64,000 nt of DNA from Hankyongella ginsenosidimutans. GTDB taxonomy: Bacteria > Pseudomonadota > Alphaproteobacteria > Sphingomonadales > Sphingomonadaceae. A program made the translations under genes and the position numbers. The DNA lies in contig NZ_CP039704.1 of NCBI RefSeq assembly GCF_005144965.1, positions 620,001 through 684,000 of the forward strand, written 5' to 3'. The notes under the pieces are model-generated. The model did not search any database, had not been told where the DNA came from, and worked only from the letters and a program-made list of their open reading frames with translations. Position 1 is the first letter of the stretch. Each line of letters opens with the position of its first letter. This document shows positions 23,082 through 33,641 of this stretch, in pieces.

Positions 23082-23927
23082 ATGCGCTCCGACAAACCCC
23101 TTGCCCCCGGCCTCCACATCGTCGCGACGCCCATCGGCAACCTGGGCGACATCACCTTGCGCGCCATCGAAACGCTGGCCAAGGCCGACCTCATCGCCGC
23201 GGAAGACACGCGGGTCGCCGCCAAGCTGCTGCGTCACCTGGGGCTTGAGACGCCGGTAGTCCCCTATCACGACCACAACGCGCAAACGATGCGTCCGCAC
23301 CTCATCGAGCGTCTGCAGGGCGGCGCGACCATCGCGCTGGTCAGCGATGCCGGCACGCCGCTTGTCTCCGATCCGGGGCTGAAGCTGGTTCAGGCGGCCC
23401 TTGATGCCGGTATCCCGGTCACGGCCGCGCCCGGCCCATGCGCGGCGATCGCGGCGCTCACGCTTGCCGGGCTGCCGACCGACCGCTTCTGCTTCTGTGG
23501 CTTCCTTCCGCCGAAATCCGCGGCACGGCAGACCGCGCTTGCGGATCTGGCGGCAATCCCTGCGACCTTGCTGTTCTACGAAGGCCCCTCCCGCCTGGCG
23601 GCGATGCTGGGCGACGCCGCGCAGGTGCTGGGCAAGCGCGAGGCCGCAGTCGCGCGCGAACTCACCAAGCTGCATGAAGAGGTCGTGCGCGGCGACCTGG
23701 CTGACCTCGCCGCGCGTTACGCAATGCTGGAGCCGCCGCGTGGCGAACTGGTGGTGCTGATCGGCCCGCCGACCGCGCAGCCGGCCGCCAGCGCCCAGGA
23801 TGTGGACGCGCTGTTGACGGCTGCCCTGCAAACGCATCGCACGAAGGATGCTGCAACCCTGGTCGCCGCCCAGACCGGACTGCCGCGCGCGTCCCTTTAT
23901 GAGCGTGCGCTGGCGTTGAAACCATGA
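23082..23927 (+). CDS. rsmI: 16S rRNA (cytidine-1402-2'-O)-methyltransferase
   Basis: Intact 281-residue SAM-dependent methyltransferase of the tetrapyrrole-methylase fold, modifying C1402 in the ribosomal P site. Seen are LHIVATPIGNLGDITLRAIE (as VATPIGNLGD), AAEDTRVAAKLLRHLG, ALVSDAGTPLVSDPG, AAPGPCAAIAAL and FYEGPSRL. The C-terminal helix bundle contains TKLHEEVVRGDL. It overlaps yraN by ATGA at 23924-23927. Confidence 0.96.
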   Translation: MRSDKPLAPGLHIVATPIGNLGDITLRAIETLAKADLIAAEDTRVAAKLLRHLGLETPVVPYHDHNAQTMRPHLIERLQGGATIALVSDAGTPLVSDPGLKLVQAALDAGIPVTAAPGPCAAIAALTLAGLPTDRFCFCGFLPPKSAARQTALADLAAIPATLLFYEGPSRLAAMLGDAAQVLGKREAAVARELTKLHEEVVRGDLADLAARYAMLEPPRGELVVLIGPPTAQPAASAQDVDALLTAALQTHRTKDAATLVAAQTGLPRASLYERALALKP

Positions 23928-24280
23928 CCCGCAAGGCGGCGGAGCGCTGGGGCCGCCGAGGCGAAGATCTGGCGTGCCTCTGGCTCTGCCTCAAGGGCTA
24001 TGCCGTGCTGGCCCGTCGAGTCGCGACGCCGGTCGGCGAAGTCGATATCGTCGCGCGGCGCGGGCGCACGACCGTGTTCGTCGAGGTGAAGGCACGCCCG
24101 AGCCTTGACCAAGCCGCCGCGGCCCTGACGCCGCGCGGCATGGCGCGGGTGTGTCGCGCAGCGCAGCTTCTGGCCGCGCGCTATGGAACGAACGCGGATT
24201 TCATGAGGGTCGACGCCATTCTGGTTGCGCCGAATCGATTCCCGAGGCACCTTCGCAATGTTGTTTTGGAGGGTGCGTGA
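23924..24280 (+). CDS. yraN: UPF0102 family protein YraN
   Basis: Intact 118-residue YraN with an endonuclease-like fold. Seen are the N-terminal RGEDLACLWL, VGEVDIVARRGRTTVFVEVK (catalytic-type E.D...E.K pattern: GEVDIVAR, VFVEVKAR) and FMRVDAILV. The cellular role is unproven. Coupled to rsmI before it and to the SirB1-like gene after it (TGATG), as in many alphaproteobacteria. Confidence 0.92.
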   Translation: MTRKAAERWGRRGEDLACLWLCLKGYAVLARRVATPVGEVDIVARRGRTTVFVEVKARPSLDQAAAALTPRGMARVCRAAQLLAARYGTNADFMRVDAILVAPNRFPRHLRNVVLEGA

Positions 24281-25093
24281 TGAATCCGGCCCCGCTCGAG
24301 CGTATCGGCGCGTTGTCCGATAGCGAGATCGACCTAGCCGATGCGGCGTTGGAGCTTGGCGCGCTGGACCGCCCCGGCGTTTCGCTGCAATCCTACCGCG
24401 ATCATGTGCTGCGCATGGTGGATGCCGCCATCAACCTCGGTCGGAGCATCGCCCAACCGCACGAGCAGGCAACCCTCCTGTCCTACGTGCTGTTCCGGCG
24501 TCACGGCTACGAAGGCGACCGCGCGACCTACGAGGACCCGGCCAACGCCAACCTGCTCGACGTGATCGACCGCAAGCGCGGGCTGCCGGTCTCGCTGTCG
24601 ATCCTTTACCTCAGCATCGCCCGGCTGGCCGGCTGGCACGCGGACGGGCTGAACGTGCCAGCGCATTTTCTCATCCGGGTCGGCGAAGGCGCGGCGGCTG
24701 TGCTTCAGGACCCGTTCGATCAGGGCAAGCAGATCACGGCGTCGAGCCTTGAGGTGCTGGTCCGGCGCGCCACCGGCGGCGACATGCCGCTGGAAACGGA
24801 GCACCTGCAGGCGCTCTCCAACCGTGCGATCCTCATCCGCCTGCTCAACAACATCGCCGCGCGCGCGGAGCGGACGGCGACCATGCCAGGCGCTCAGCAT
24901 GCACATGCGCATGACCGCCATCGCGCCAGCCTTCACCGGCCTCTGGTGGGAGCGTGCGCGGCTCGAGCAGGCGATGGGCCTCGTGCGCGCGGCGCGCTCC
25001 TCGCTCGTCGCCATGCTCGAGACCACACGCAGCCCGGAAATCGCCGCCCAGATTCGCCTGGCGCTCGACGGACTGGCGCGATCCATGAACTGA
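24280..25093 (+). CDS. SirB1-like transglutaminase-fold/TPR protein (frameshifted)
   Basis: About 271 residues. The N-terminal SirB1/transglutaminase-like domain includes YVLFRRHGYEGDRATYEDPA, NLLDVIDRKRGLPVSLSILY and a region NVPAHFLIRVG with the usual His. The C-terminal TPR-like tail has NRAILIRLLNNIAAR, then after a shift near 24885 MRMTAIAPAF and WWERARLEQAMGL. The family lacks a firmly assigned reaction. Its ATG overlaps the yraN TGA (TGATG). Confidence 0.82.
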
Positions 25094-25167
25094 TTGTTTT
25101 CGGCTTTCCGCGTTGACGGCGGGGCTGCACGAGGCATTGTTCCCGCCCGAGATACAGGAGACCGACC

Positions 25168-26113
25168 ATGCCCTTGCGCGTTGCCGTGCAGATGGATCCT
25201 CTGGACCGCATCAACATCAAGGGCGATTCAACCTTCGCCCTGATGCTGGAAGCGCAGGCGCGCGGACACAGCCTATACCATTATCTGGCCCGACCTCACC
25301 TGTGACGAGGGCTTGGTGCGCACGACGGCGCACCCGATCCAGGTGCAGCGCGTGGAAGGCGCCCACTACACGGCCGGCGAGCCGGTGACGCTCGACCTGC
25401 GCCGCGACGTCGATGTGGTGCTGATGCGCCAGGACCCGCCGTTCGACATGGCCTACATCACGGCGACCCACCTGCTGGAGATGATCCAGCCGGAGACGCT
25501 GGTGGTCAACGATCCGGCTGAGGTGCGCAACGCGCCGGAGAAGCTGTTCGTGCTGCGCTATCAGCACCTGATGCCGCCGACCCTGGTCACCCGCCGTCTC
25601 GACGAAGCGGAGGCGTTTCGGGCCCGGTACGGCGAGATCGTGGTCAAGCCGCTGTTCGGCAACGCCGGCGCGGGCGTCTTCCACATTGCCGCGGGCGACC
25701 CCAATCTGCCGGCGCTGGTGGAGATGTTCAGCGGCCAGATGCGCGAGCCGTTCATGGTGCAGAAGTTTCTGCCGCAGGTGCGGTTGGGCGATAAACGCAT
25801 CGTGCTTGTCGACGGCGAACCGGCGGGTGCCGTCAACCGGGTGCCGAAGGATGGCGAAATCCGCTCCAACCTCGCCGCCGGTGGTCGCGCCGCGTCAACC
25901 GAACTCACGCCGCGCGAACAGGAAATCTGCGCGACCATCGGGCCGGACCTGAAGGCGCGCGGCCTGCTGTTCGTCGGCATCGACGTCATCGACGGTTACC
26001 TCACCGAGATCAACGTCACCTCGCCGACCGGCATCGTCGCCATCGACGCCTTCAATGGCACCAACACGCCGGCACGTATCTGGTCCGCGATCGAAGCGCG
26101 CATAACGAGTTGA
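25168..26113 (+). CDS. gshB: glutathione synthetase (frameshifted)
   Basis: ATP-grasp ligase joining gamma-glutamylcysteine and glycine. It starts [20 protein letters not shown] after GGAG-type upstream bases (ACAGGAGACC). A missing base near 25265 splits off this segment from [18 protein letters not shown] sequence. The rest runs [58 protein letters not shown] and [12 protein letters not shown], all characteristic. About 315 residues. Confidence 0.95.
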
Positions 26114-26161
26114 AACCTTTAAGGGCTGCGCGCTACACCACGGTCAGGCAAGGGGAAGCGC

Positions 26162-27121
26162 ATGACCGAAACGCAGCCGGCCACTGGCCAGCCGGAGCTC
26201 AGCATCGTAGTGCCGGTCTTCAATGAAGAAGCGGTCCTCCAGATGTTCTACGACGCCATGCGTCCGGTGCTCGACGGCATCACGCCCGCCTGGGACATTG
26301 TGTTCGTCAACGACGGCAGCCGGGATCGCACAGCCGAGATCATCGCCGGGCTCCACGCCCGCGACCCGCGCGTGAAACTGGTCGACTTCGCCCGCAACCA
26401 CGGCAAGGAAATCGCGCTGACCGCCGGGCTGGACCATGCGCACGGCAAGGCGGTCGTGCCGATGGACGTCGACCTCCAGGACCCGCCGGAGACCATCGTG
26501 CGCATGGTCGAGCAGTGGCGCGCCGGCTACGACATGGTGCTGGCGCGGCGCAGCGACCGCTCGGAGGACAGCTTCCTCAAGCGCTTCACCGCCAACGGCT
26601 TCTACCAGGTGATGAACCGGGTCAGCGACGTGAAGCTGCCGGACAATGTCGGCGACTTCCGCCTCATGGACCAGCGCGTGGTCGCGGTGCTGCGCCAGTA
26701 CCGGGAGCGCACGCGCTTCATGAAGGGCATCTTCGCCAGCCTGGGCTTTCGCCAGACCGTCGTGGAGTATGCCCGGCCGCAGCGGGCAGCCGGCACCACC
26801 AAGTTCCGCGCCTGGAAACTCTGGACGCTTGCGCTGGAGGGCATTGTCTCGTTCAGCTCGGCCCCGCTGAAAATCTGGACCTACATCGGGCTGGCCGGTG
26901 CCGCCTTCGCGTTGATGTTCATGATCTATATCGTGCTGACCACGTTGCTGTTCGGGAACACGGTGCCGGGCTATGCGTCCTTGATTTCGTTCGTGCTGCT
27001 GTTCAACAGCCTGACCCTGATTGGCCTCGGCGTGATCGGCGAGTATATTGCCCGCATCTTCTACGAGGTGAAGGGGCGGCCGCTCTACATCCTGCGCGGC
27101 ACCCTGGGGATCGACCCGTAA
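26162..27121 (+). CDS. GT2 glycosyltransferase, dolichol-phosphate/undecaprenyl-phosphate type
   Basis: Intact 319-residue membrane enzyme. The catalytic domain has ELSIVVPVFNEEAVLQMFYD, FVNDGSRD, MDVDLQDPPE (the DxD metal site), VLARRSDRSEDSFLKR and RTRFMKGIFASLGF. The C-terminus holds two membrane helices (about residues 235-300). This is the GtrB/ArnC/YfdH-like arrangement that transfers a sugar from a nucleotide to a polyprenyl phosphate; the sugar is unknown. It follows gshB by 48 bp. Confidence 0.9.
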   Translation: MTETQPATGQPELSIVVPVFNEEAVLQMFYDAMRPVLDGITPAWDIVFVNDGSRDRTAEIIAGLHARDPRVKLVDFARNHGKEIALTAGLDHAHGKAVVPMDVDLQDPPETIVRMVEQWRAGYDMVLARRSDRSEDSFLKRFTANGFYQVMNRVSDVKLPDNVGDFRLMDQRVVAVLRQYRERTRFMKGIFASLGFRQTVVEYARPQRAAGTTKFRAWKLWTLALEGIVSFSSAPLKIWTYIGLAGAAFALMFMIYIVLTTLLFGNTVPGYASLISFVLLFNSLTLIGLGVIGEYIARIFYEVKGRPLYILRGTLGIDP

Positions 27122-27137
27122 TTGCCGGAGGCATTCA

Positions 27138-27852
27138 ATGTTCGCACGTCTGCTCATGCTTGCCCCTGGCGGTGGTCGCCGCCGTGTCTGCCCAGGCGCA
27201 CGAGGACGGGATGCAGGAGCCGCTCCAGACCCTGGTGGTGAACGCCAGCGCGGATGTTGCCCGCGCGCCGGACCTCGCGATCGTCACCGCCGGCGTCCAG
27301 ACCGACGCGCCGACCGCGCAGGCGGCCATGGCCGACAACGCACGCCGGATGGCGGCGGTTATGGCAACGCTGAAGCAGCGCGGCGTGGCAGACAAGGACA
27401 TGCAGACCAGCGGCCTGTCGCTGAACGCGCGCTATGATTACCGGCAGGGCGATGTGCCGCCGAAGCTGACTGGCTATCAGGCCACCAACACCCTGACCCT
27501 GAAGCTGCGCAAGCTCGACAGCGCCGGCGCCATGCTCGACGCGCTGGTCGCAGCCGGCGTCAACCAGATCAACGGTCCGACCTTCGACCTCAGCGACCCT
27601 GAAGCGGCGCTGGACGAGGCCCGCCAGAAGGCGGTGCGCATGGCCCGCGCCCGTGCCGAGCTCTATGCAACCGCTGCCGGCCTGAAGGTGAAGCGCATCC
27701 TGGCAATTTCCGAAGGCGGCGCAATCGGCCCGCAGCCGGTGTTCCTCAAAGCGGCGCGCATGGCTGCAGCACCTGCGGAAGTGGCACTGGATCTCGCGCC
27801 CGGCGAGGTCAGCCGCACCGCCACGGTATCGATCACCTTCGAGCTGGAATAG
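27138..27852 (+). CDS. SIMPL domain (DUF541) secreted protein (frameshifted in the signal peptide)
   Basis: About 238 residues. The start MFARLLMLA shifts near 27160 into LPLAVVAAVSAQAHEDG, giving a signal peptide with a cleavage site after AQA. The mature SIMPL domain has LVVNASADVARAPDLAIVTA, TSGLSLNARYDY, YQATNTLTLKLRKLDSAG and LDEARQKAVRMARARAELYA. The end RTATVSITFELE is typical. A periplasmic protein linked to oxidative-stress phenotypes in other bacteria; role here unknown. 16 bp after the GT2 gene. Confidence 0.87.
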
Positions 27853-27989
27853 CACCGCCAGCCATGTCCGGCCGTTCAGCTGGACCTCCGGTGGCCACAT
27901 CTGCCGGCAAGGTCGCCAGTTGTGCATTGCAAGAAAAATTGCGCCTGATTAAGCTCCGCCGCGCGCAAGCAAGGGAAAGTTCATCAGCG

Positions 27990-28912
27990 ATGGAAATGCA
28001 GCAAGTTCGTTACTTTTGGCTCTTTCCCAAACGCTTAACTTCACCCGTGCCGCCGAGGAATGCAACATTACCCAGCCGGCGTTCACCCGCGCAATCAAAG
28101 CGCTGGAAGAAGAGCTGGGTGGCGAACTGATTCGGCGGGAGGGCAAGCTTTCGCATTTGACCGACCTGGGCCACCGGATGCTGCCGCTGCTGCGCCAGTG
28201 CTATGACAGCGCGATCACCGCCAAGGCCCTGGCAAGCTCCTTGAAAGTCGGTGCTGCGGCAACCCTCATGCTTGGCATTTCGTCCAGCGTCGATCTTTCG
28301 ATGCTGGTTCCGGCGCTCATGGAGATGTTTCGCCACTTTCCGGGCCTGCAGCTTAAACTGAGGCGCGGCAAAAGCGAAGAGATTGCCGAACTGCTCAAGA
28401 GCGGCGAGGTCGATCTTGCGATCTGCGACGAACTGCATGGATGGGAGCGCCTCGAGCGCTGGCCGATGCTCACCGAGTCTTACGATCTGGTGGTCGGCGT
28501 CGATCATCCGTTGACGCGGCGCAACGCGGAGAAGCTGGATCTCCAGGTCGTGCGGCGGGAGCGGTTTCTGGTACATCGCGACTGTGAGCTGCAGCCGGAT
28601 CAGCTCGACCGCTCCGGCATCTCGTTCGATACTGCCCACAAGATCGACTGTGTGCGCGACCTGGAGGCGATGCTGGCGGCGCACTTCGGAGTTGCCATTC
28701 TGCCGGAAAGTTCGATGCGCACCGGGCGGACCCGCCATATTGCGCTGACGGAGCTGGGCCTGCGCCGCACCATCGCCTTGCACGGGGTCGTAGGCCGCCC
28801 GCGCGGGCGAGAAGCCGGGGCGCTGCTCAATCTGGTGCGCGCAACCGACTGGTGCGCCGTGCTCGCCAAGGTTTCATCGTACCAGCCGGGAGGCGGCGAC
28901 CAGGTCGTCTAG
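27990..28912 (+). CDS. LysR-family transcriptional regulator (frameshifted)
   Basis: About 307 residues. From ATG 27990 it reads MEMQQVRYF; adding one T to the T-run near 28016 gives LALSQTLNFTRAAEECNITQ, the winged helix-turn-helix, followed by AFTRAIKALEEELGGELIRR. The effector domain includes GISSSVDLSMLVPALMEMFR and FGVAILPESSM. The motif pattern resembles regulators of the oxidative-stress group. It is convergent with, and overlaps by 39 bp, the peroxiredoxin-like gene, which may be a target; that is inference. Confidence 0.88.
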
Positions 28913-29577
28913 CTCCATGCGCTTGCGGTAATCCGGGTCGACATGGCGCGCGACGATAAGACCGGTTCGGTCGACGACGAACACCGCCGGGATCGTCAAC
29001 ACCCAACCGCTCGTGCCCTGATATTCGGGCACGGACCAGCCGGCACCCTCGATCAGTGTTGACATCGCGTCGTCCACCCAGACGGCAAGGTTCAGGGACA
29101 TGGCGTACCCGTTGTCCATGTCGCACAGGATCGGAAAATCGGCGCCCGCCTCCAGCCGTATGGCCTGGGCGAATTCCCGCGCTCGGCCGTGATACAGACG
29201 ATGCGGCACGGCGCGACCTCCGGTGCGATCTGGGCGAGCGCCGAGATCGTGAGCCGGCAGTAGGGGCACCAGTGGCCGCGATAGAACACGACGATCGCGG
29301 GGCCGCCGGCAAGGATTTCATCGAGCGTCCTGAAATGGCCCTCCGAGTCGGGCAGCATGAAGCCAGGCATCGTCTCGCCGACAACTGGTGCCCGGACGCC
29401 GGCTTCGACCTGTTTCAGCCGGTCTACGAACTGGTCAACATTATACGTGAAATTTGGACTCAGAGTGCGGACGGCGTCGGCGACGATGCTGAGACGAGCA
29501 CCAAGCGGCAAATCGGCGCGGTTCACTCCCCGGAACCTTTCCTCGAGGGCTGCCAGCAAGTCTCCGGTCGCTTTCAT
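28874..29577 (-). CDS. peroxiredoxin-like protein (AhpC/TSA fold; frameshifted)
   Basis: About 234 residues. The N-terminal helical part (MKATGDLLAALEERFRGVNR) precedes a thioredoxin-fold domain with FMLPDSEGHFRTLDEILAGG and the redox site FYRGHWCPYCR, which has two Cys (CPYC). A base loss near 29185 separates VCITAE from the REFAQAIRLEAGADFPILCD part. The end is YRKRMELDDLVAASRLVR. Family members are thiol peroxidases; the CxxC site is a thioredoxin-like variant of the usual peroxiredoxin site. Confidence 0.83.
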
Positions 29578-29616
29578 GGGCCTCTCCTTATTGCCGCATC
29601 GGTCAGGGTTTTGCAG

Positions 29617-30827
29617 TCAGACTCCGTTATATGTACGTTGCCGGAGCGACCAGGCGATCAGCGCGGCCAGCGCCAGCGCCAATCCGTTGCCGATCAGTGC
29701 CGCAGTCCAGCCGAACCGGTCGAACAACCAGCCGATGGCGGCGGCGCCAGAAAGCCCTCCGCAGTAGTAGCAGGTGAGATACAGCCCCCGGCTACGCCGC
29801 GTTCCCCGGTCGCGGCACGGCTTACATAGCCCGTCGCTGCCGCCTGCGCGAAAAATGTACCGACAGCAATGATCGCCAGGCCCGTCAGGATGGCCCACAG
29901 GTTCGACAAGGCTGCCAGCGCCACCCCGACGACCGAAAGTGCCAGCGTCACGGCCATGGTCACGCCAGCCCCTGCGCACGGCGTATTTGCCGGCATAAGG
30001 AGTTGAGAACATGGCAGGCAGGAAGACCAGATAGACCAGTCCGAGATAGCCCTGAGGTAGATTTATCGGCGGCGCGGTCAGGACGAAATTGACGTAGGTG
30101 AAGATCCCGATGAACGCGAACAGGATGAGAAAGCCGATCGCGAAGCTGCGCTGGAGCGCCGGGTTGGCGAAGTGAGTCCGCCATACCTTCACGATCGACG
30201 GCGTCATTGCATCGACCTCATGCATCGCATGGGTCTTGCACAGCACGCGATAGGTCAGCAGCGCGCCCAGAAGATTGAGCATCGCGAAGAAATAGAAGGT
30301 GATTTCCACACTGGAATAACTGAACACGGTCGCCGCGCTCAGCCGACCGACCAGGTTGCTGGCGACGATCCCGGTCACGAAGGCCGCCAGAGCGCCGGCT
30401 GCGTCGATCGCATTGCAGCGCTCCCCAGGTACGCCAGCGTCAGCGTAAATGCGGTTGCCATGCAGAGGCCTTGTGCGATCCGCAATGCAGCGAATGTATC
30501 GAGGTCCGGAGCAGAAGCCAGCAGCACGGTTGGGATGGCCAGTATTGCAAGTGACAGCCAGATGCCGATCTTGCGCTCGACCGTACGCGCAGCGGCACCA
30601 GCGGCGAGGCCGGCAATCGCCATGCCGATGGTCCCGGCATTGGCGGCCAGGCCGATCTCGCCGGGCAGCACGCCATACTTCTTTGCAAGCGCCGGCAGGA
30701 TCGCCTGCGCCGCGAACAGATCGACCAGTGTCAGAAAACCGATCAGTCCGAATGTAATGGCGCGGCGCAACGCGCGCGGCGAGGCAGCAGGCATTGCCGT
30801 GCCGGCCATGGTTGCGTGGCTGTGCAT
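29617..30827 (-). CDS. MFS transporter, YnfM-like (several frameshifts)
   Basis: About 403 residues with twelve hydrophobic helices when the frames are joined. From MHSHATMAGTAMPAASPRAL it gives GFLTLVDLFAAQAILPALAK, then LRIAQGLCMATAFTLTLAYL. After breaks near 30420, 29985 and 29785 the second half has TYVNFVLTAPPINLPQGYLG, VGTFFAQAAATGYVSRAATG and the end FDRFGWTAALIGNGLALALA. The pattern fits the YnfM/arabinose-efflux subgroup. Substrate unknown. It lies 39 bp downstream of the peroxiredoxin-like start on the same strand and 64 bp after the cupin stop. Confidence 0.82.
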
Positions 30828-30849
30828 TGTGAGCCCTACTCCGCGCTGT

Positions 30850-30879
30850 GCATGCGGGCGGATGATCCCGCCCGCATGC
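30850..30879 (-). terminator. strong hairpin between cupin and MFS genes
   Basis: A perfect 12-bp stem GCATGCGGGCGG / CCGCCCGCATGC with a 6-base loop lies 12 bp past the cupin stop. There is no T-run on the minus strand, so it may be an attenuator or mRNA-stabilising hairpin and not a full terminator. Confidence 0.4.
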
Positions 30880-30891
30880 CTGTAGCTTCGC

Positions 30892-31343
30892 TTATTCCCC
30901 GTGGAAGACATCCGCAGAGTAGAGCACAGCCACGCTCTTGCCGTCGTTGACCCAGTAGTGCGAAATGCCGCCGAATTCCTGCGACACTTCACCCGCCTTG
31001 TGGGTGATCGGTGTCGCGCAGTTGCTGCGATATTCCTTGATCTGGCCGCTTTGGACCAGGATCACGGCAGGACGATCCTTGTGGCTGTGCCAAGGCACTA
31101 CGCCACCCGGCTGGATTTCCAGGCGACGCAGGCGCAGGCTGCGGCCAGGCTCATTGATTTCCGGGCCAAGGTCGACCTTGCCGATCACATTGTCCGTCAC
31201 GTCCTTGGGGCAGTCAGCCCGGTCGTGAGTGCATTGTCCTTAATCTGGTCGGCGGGGCACTGGCCGGCGTGCGCCGGCTGGGCCAGCGCAAGCAGTGCAA
31301 TGCCGGAAAGCGCCGCACATGCGGTGCGTGCAGAATTGAACAT
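30892..31343 (-). CDS. secreted cupin-domain protein (frameshifted)
   Basis: About 150 residues. The signal peptide MFNSARTACAALSGIALLAL ends at AHA before GQCPADQIKDNALTTG. A base missing near 31203 joins this to VTDNVIGKVDLGPEINEPGR and the cupin barrel: LEIQPGGVVPWHSHKDRPA, with metal-type His residues (HSH), and VSQEFGGISHYWVNDGKSVA. The role is unknown; the fold and export suggest a periplasmic metal-binding cupin. Confidence 0.8.
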
Positions 31344-31518
31344 GTCTCTCTCCTGGAGTTCTGTCAGCCATGCTTGGCCGCCCTCCCGCATACGCAGCAT
31401 TGCGAATTTTCGACATTGCCTTTTGGGCATGCATGCAATGCCGGAAAGGCATTTTCTTTAAGAGGCCACCCGGCAATCACGTTTGCGTTATCATAGACAC
31501 ATGAGGCGGGCACAGAAT

Positions 31519-32320
31519 ATGATGATCTCACAGATGAACAGCCTGAGCGGGCGGATCGCCATTGTCACCGGTTCGACCAGCGGCATCGGCCTCGGCATCG
31601 CCCGTGCGCTTGCCAGCCACGGCGCCACCCTGGTGCTGAACGGCCTAGGCGATCGTGCCGCCATCGATGCGACCTGCAAGGCCCTTGCGCAGGAGACTGG
31701 TGCGCCGGTCCATTTCAACGGCGCGAACCTGCTTGATCCGGCAGGGGCGCGGGCGCTGGTCGCGGAGACTGCGCAGGCGCTCGGCGGCGTTGATATCCTG
31801 GTGAACAACGCTGGCATCCAGCACGTCAGCCCGATCGAGGATTTCCCGGACGACAAGTGGGATGCGATCCTGGCGCTCAATCTGTCGGCGGCTTTTCACA
31901 GCATCAAGGCGGCATTCGGCGGGATGAAGGCGCGCAAATGGGGCCGGATCATCAATGTCGCCTCTGCGCATGCCTTGGTCGCATCGCCGTTCAAGAGCGC
32001 GTATGTTGCTGCGAAGCACGGCGTTCTCGGCCTGACCAAGGTGGTCGCCCTGGAAGGTGCAGAACATGGCGTCACCTGCAATGCCATCTGCCCCGGCTAT
32101 GTCTGGACCCCGCTGGTCGAAAACCAGATCGACGACACCGCCAAAGCACGTGGCCTGACCCGCGATCAGGTGATCCGCGATGTCCTGCTCGCGGCACAAC
32201 CGTCTAAGCGCTTCGCTACAGTGGAAGAACTTGGGGATTGGCTGCGTTCCTGTGCTCGGATGCCGCAGCATCGATTACGGGTACCGCATTGCCGGTCGAC
32301 GGGGGTGGACTGCGCACTGA
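31519..32320 (+). CDS. bdhA: 3-hydroxybutyrate dehydrogenase (SDR; frameshifted at the C-terminus)
   Basis: NAD-dependent SDR interconverting 3-hydroxybutyrate and acetoacetate. Seen are the cofactor loop TGSTSGIGLGIARALASHGA, VNNAGIQHVSPIEDFP (NNAG), INVASAHALVASPFKSAYVA with YVAAK as the Tyr-x3-Lys pair, and VTCNAICPGYVWTPLVENQI. Two single-G losses near 32234 and 32305 hide the end; restored it reads GLAAFLCSDAAASITGTALP and PVDGGWTAH. The start at 31519 was chosen for GAGG upstream; nearby in-frame ATGs at 31501 and 31534 are possible. The patatin-like gene two places on supports a role in polyhydroxybutyrate use. Confidence 0.92.
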
Positions 32321-32345
32321 GCCTTGTCGGGAGTGAAGGAAGGCC

Positions 32346-33612
32346 ATGTCTAAACAATTGCCGCGTATCGTCATCATCGGCGCCGGGTTTGCTGGCCTCG
32401 CCTGCGCGCGCGGTCTGAAGCAGGCCAAGGCCGACATCATGCTAATCGACAGGAAAACCATCACCTGTTCCAGCCGCTGCTGTATCAGGTTGCAACGGCA
32501 GCGCTGTCTCCAGCCCAGATTGCCGCGCCCGTGCGCTCCGTGCTCAGCAAGCAGTGGAACACGACAGTCATGCTGGACAGCGTGACCGGCATCGACCGCG
32601 TCAACCGCACGGTGCTGGTCGAGAACGGCAATCCAGTGCCCTTCGATTATCTGGTCGTCGCGACTGGCGCCCGTCACAGCTATTTCGGCAAGGATGAATG
32701 GAGCGCCCTAGCACCCGGCATCAAGAATATCGACGATGCGACCCGCGTGCGCCGGAACATCCTGCTGGCGTTCGAGGAAGCCGAGGCGGAGCCGGACGAT
32801 GCGCGGCGCGAGGCCTTGTTGACCTTCGCCGTGATCGGTGGCGGTCCGACCGGGGTGGAAATGGCCGGCTCCATTGCGGAGGTTGCACGCCATTCGATCA
32901 AGTGTGATTTCCGGCGGATCAACCCGCGTGATGCCAAGGTCGTCCTGATCGAGGCCGGCGAGCGGCTGCTGGTCACCATGCCGCCAGAACTGTCGGCGGC
33001 GGCGAAGCGCTCGCTGGAATGCATGGGGTCGAAGTGCGCCTCGGCACCCGCGTCGACAACATTACTGAGGATGGCGTTTGTGCCGGGGCATGTTCATGCC
33101 CTGCGCCACCAAAATCTGGGCGGCAGGCGTCCAGGCTTCACCAGCAGCGCAGTGGCTTGGCGTTGCGGGTGACCGCCAGGGCCGGGTGGCGGTCCGGGAA
33201 GACATGACCCTTGCCGAGGAGCCTAACATTTACGTGCTTGGCGATACGGCAGCGTTCACGCCGACAGGCGCCGAGCGGCCGCTGCCGGGCATCGCGCCGG
33301 TCGCCAAACAGGCAGGGCAACATACGGCACGCGCGCTGATCGCGCGGATCGAGGGGCGCACGCCGCCGAAGTTCATGTACCGCCACTACGGCAACCTCGC
33401 CACGATCGGCCGTAAGGCGGCGGTGGCGGATTTCGGCTGGACCCAGTTGAAAGGCACGTTCGCGTGGTTCGTCTGGGGCATCGCGCACGTCTACTTCCTG
33501 GTTGGTCACCGCAACCGGTTCGCCGTGCTGGTCGACTGGCTATGGTCCTACATTACCTATCAGCGTGGCGTGCGGCTGATTACCGGCGGCCCACGCAAAC
33601 ATAAAAGGCTGA
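32346..33612 (+). CDS. ndh: type II NADH:quinone oxidoreductase (several frameshifts)
   Basis: A single-subunit flavoprotein moving electrons from NADH to quinone without proton pumping. Seen are the FAD site PRIVIIGAGFAGLACARGL, HHLFQPLLYQ-type sequence after a shift near 32455, FDYLVVATGARHSYFGKDEW, the NADH site VIGGGPTGVEMAG, IYVLGDTAAF and the amphipathic C-terminus HVYFLVGHRNRFAVLVDWLW. Further breaks lie near 33025 and 33095. The stop is not visible in the given frame, which runs on into the patatin gene; a lost base near 33600 would restore a stop at about 33604 or 33612. It starts 25 bp after bdhA and could reoxidise its NADH. Confidence 0.88.
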
Positions 33613-33641
33613 GCTGGTGGAAGAAATGCAGGAGAGATTGC

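Noticed and set aside
26515..27852. 445-residue plus-strand frame starting inside the glycosyltransferase
   Set aside because: Its first half is the glycosyltransferase in a wrong frame. Only the part after about 27165 is real and belongs to the SIMPL protein.
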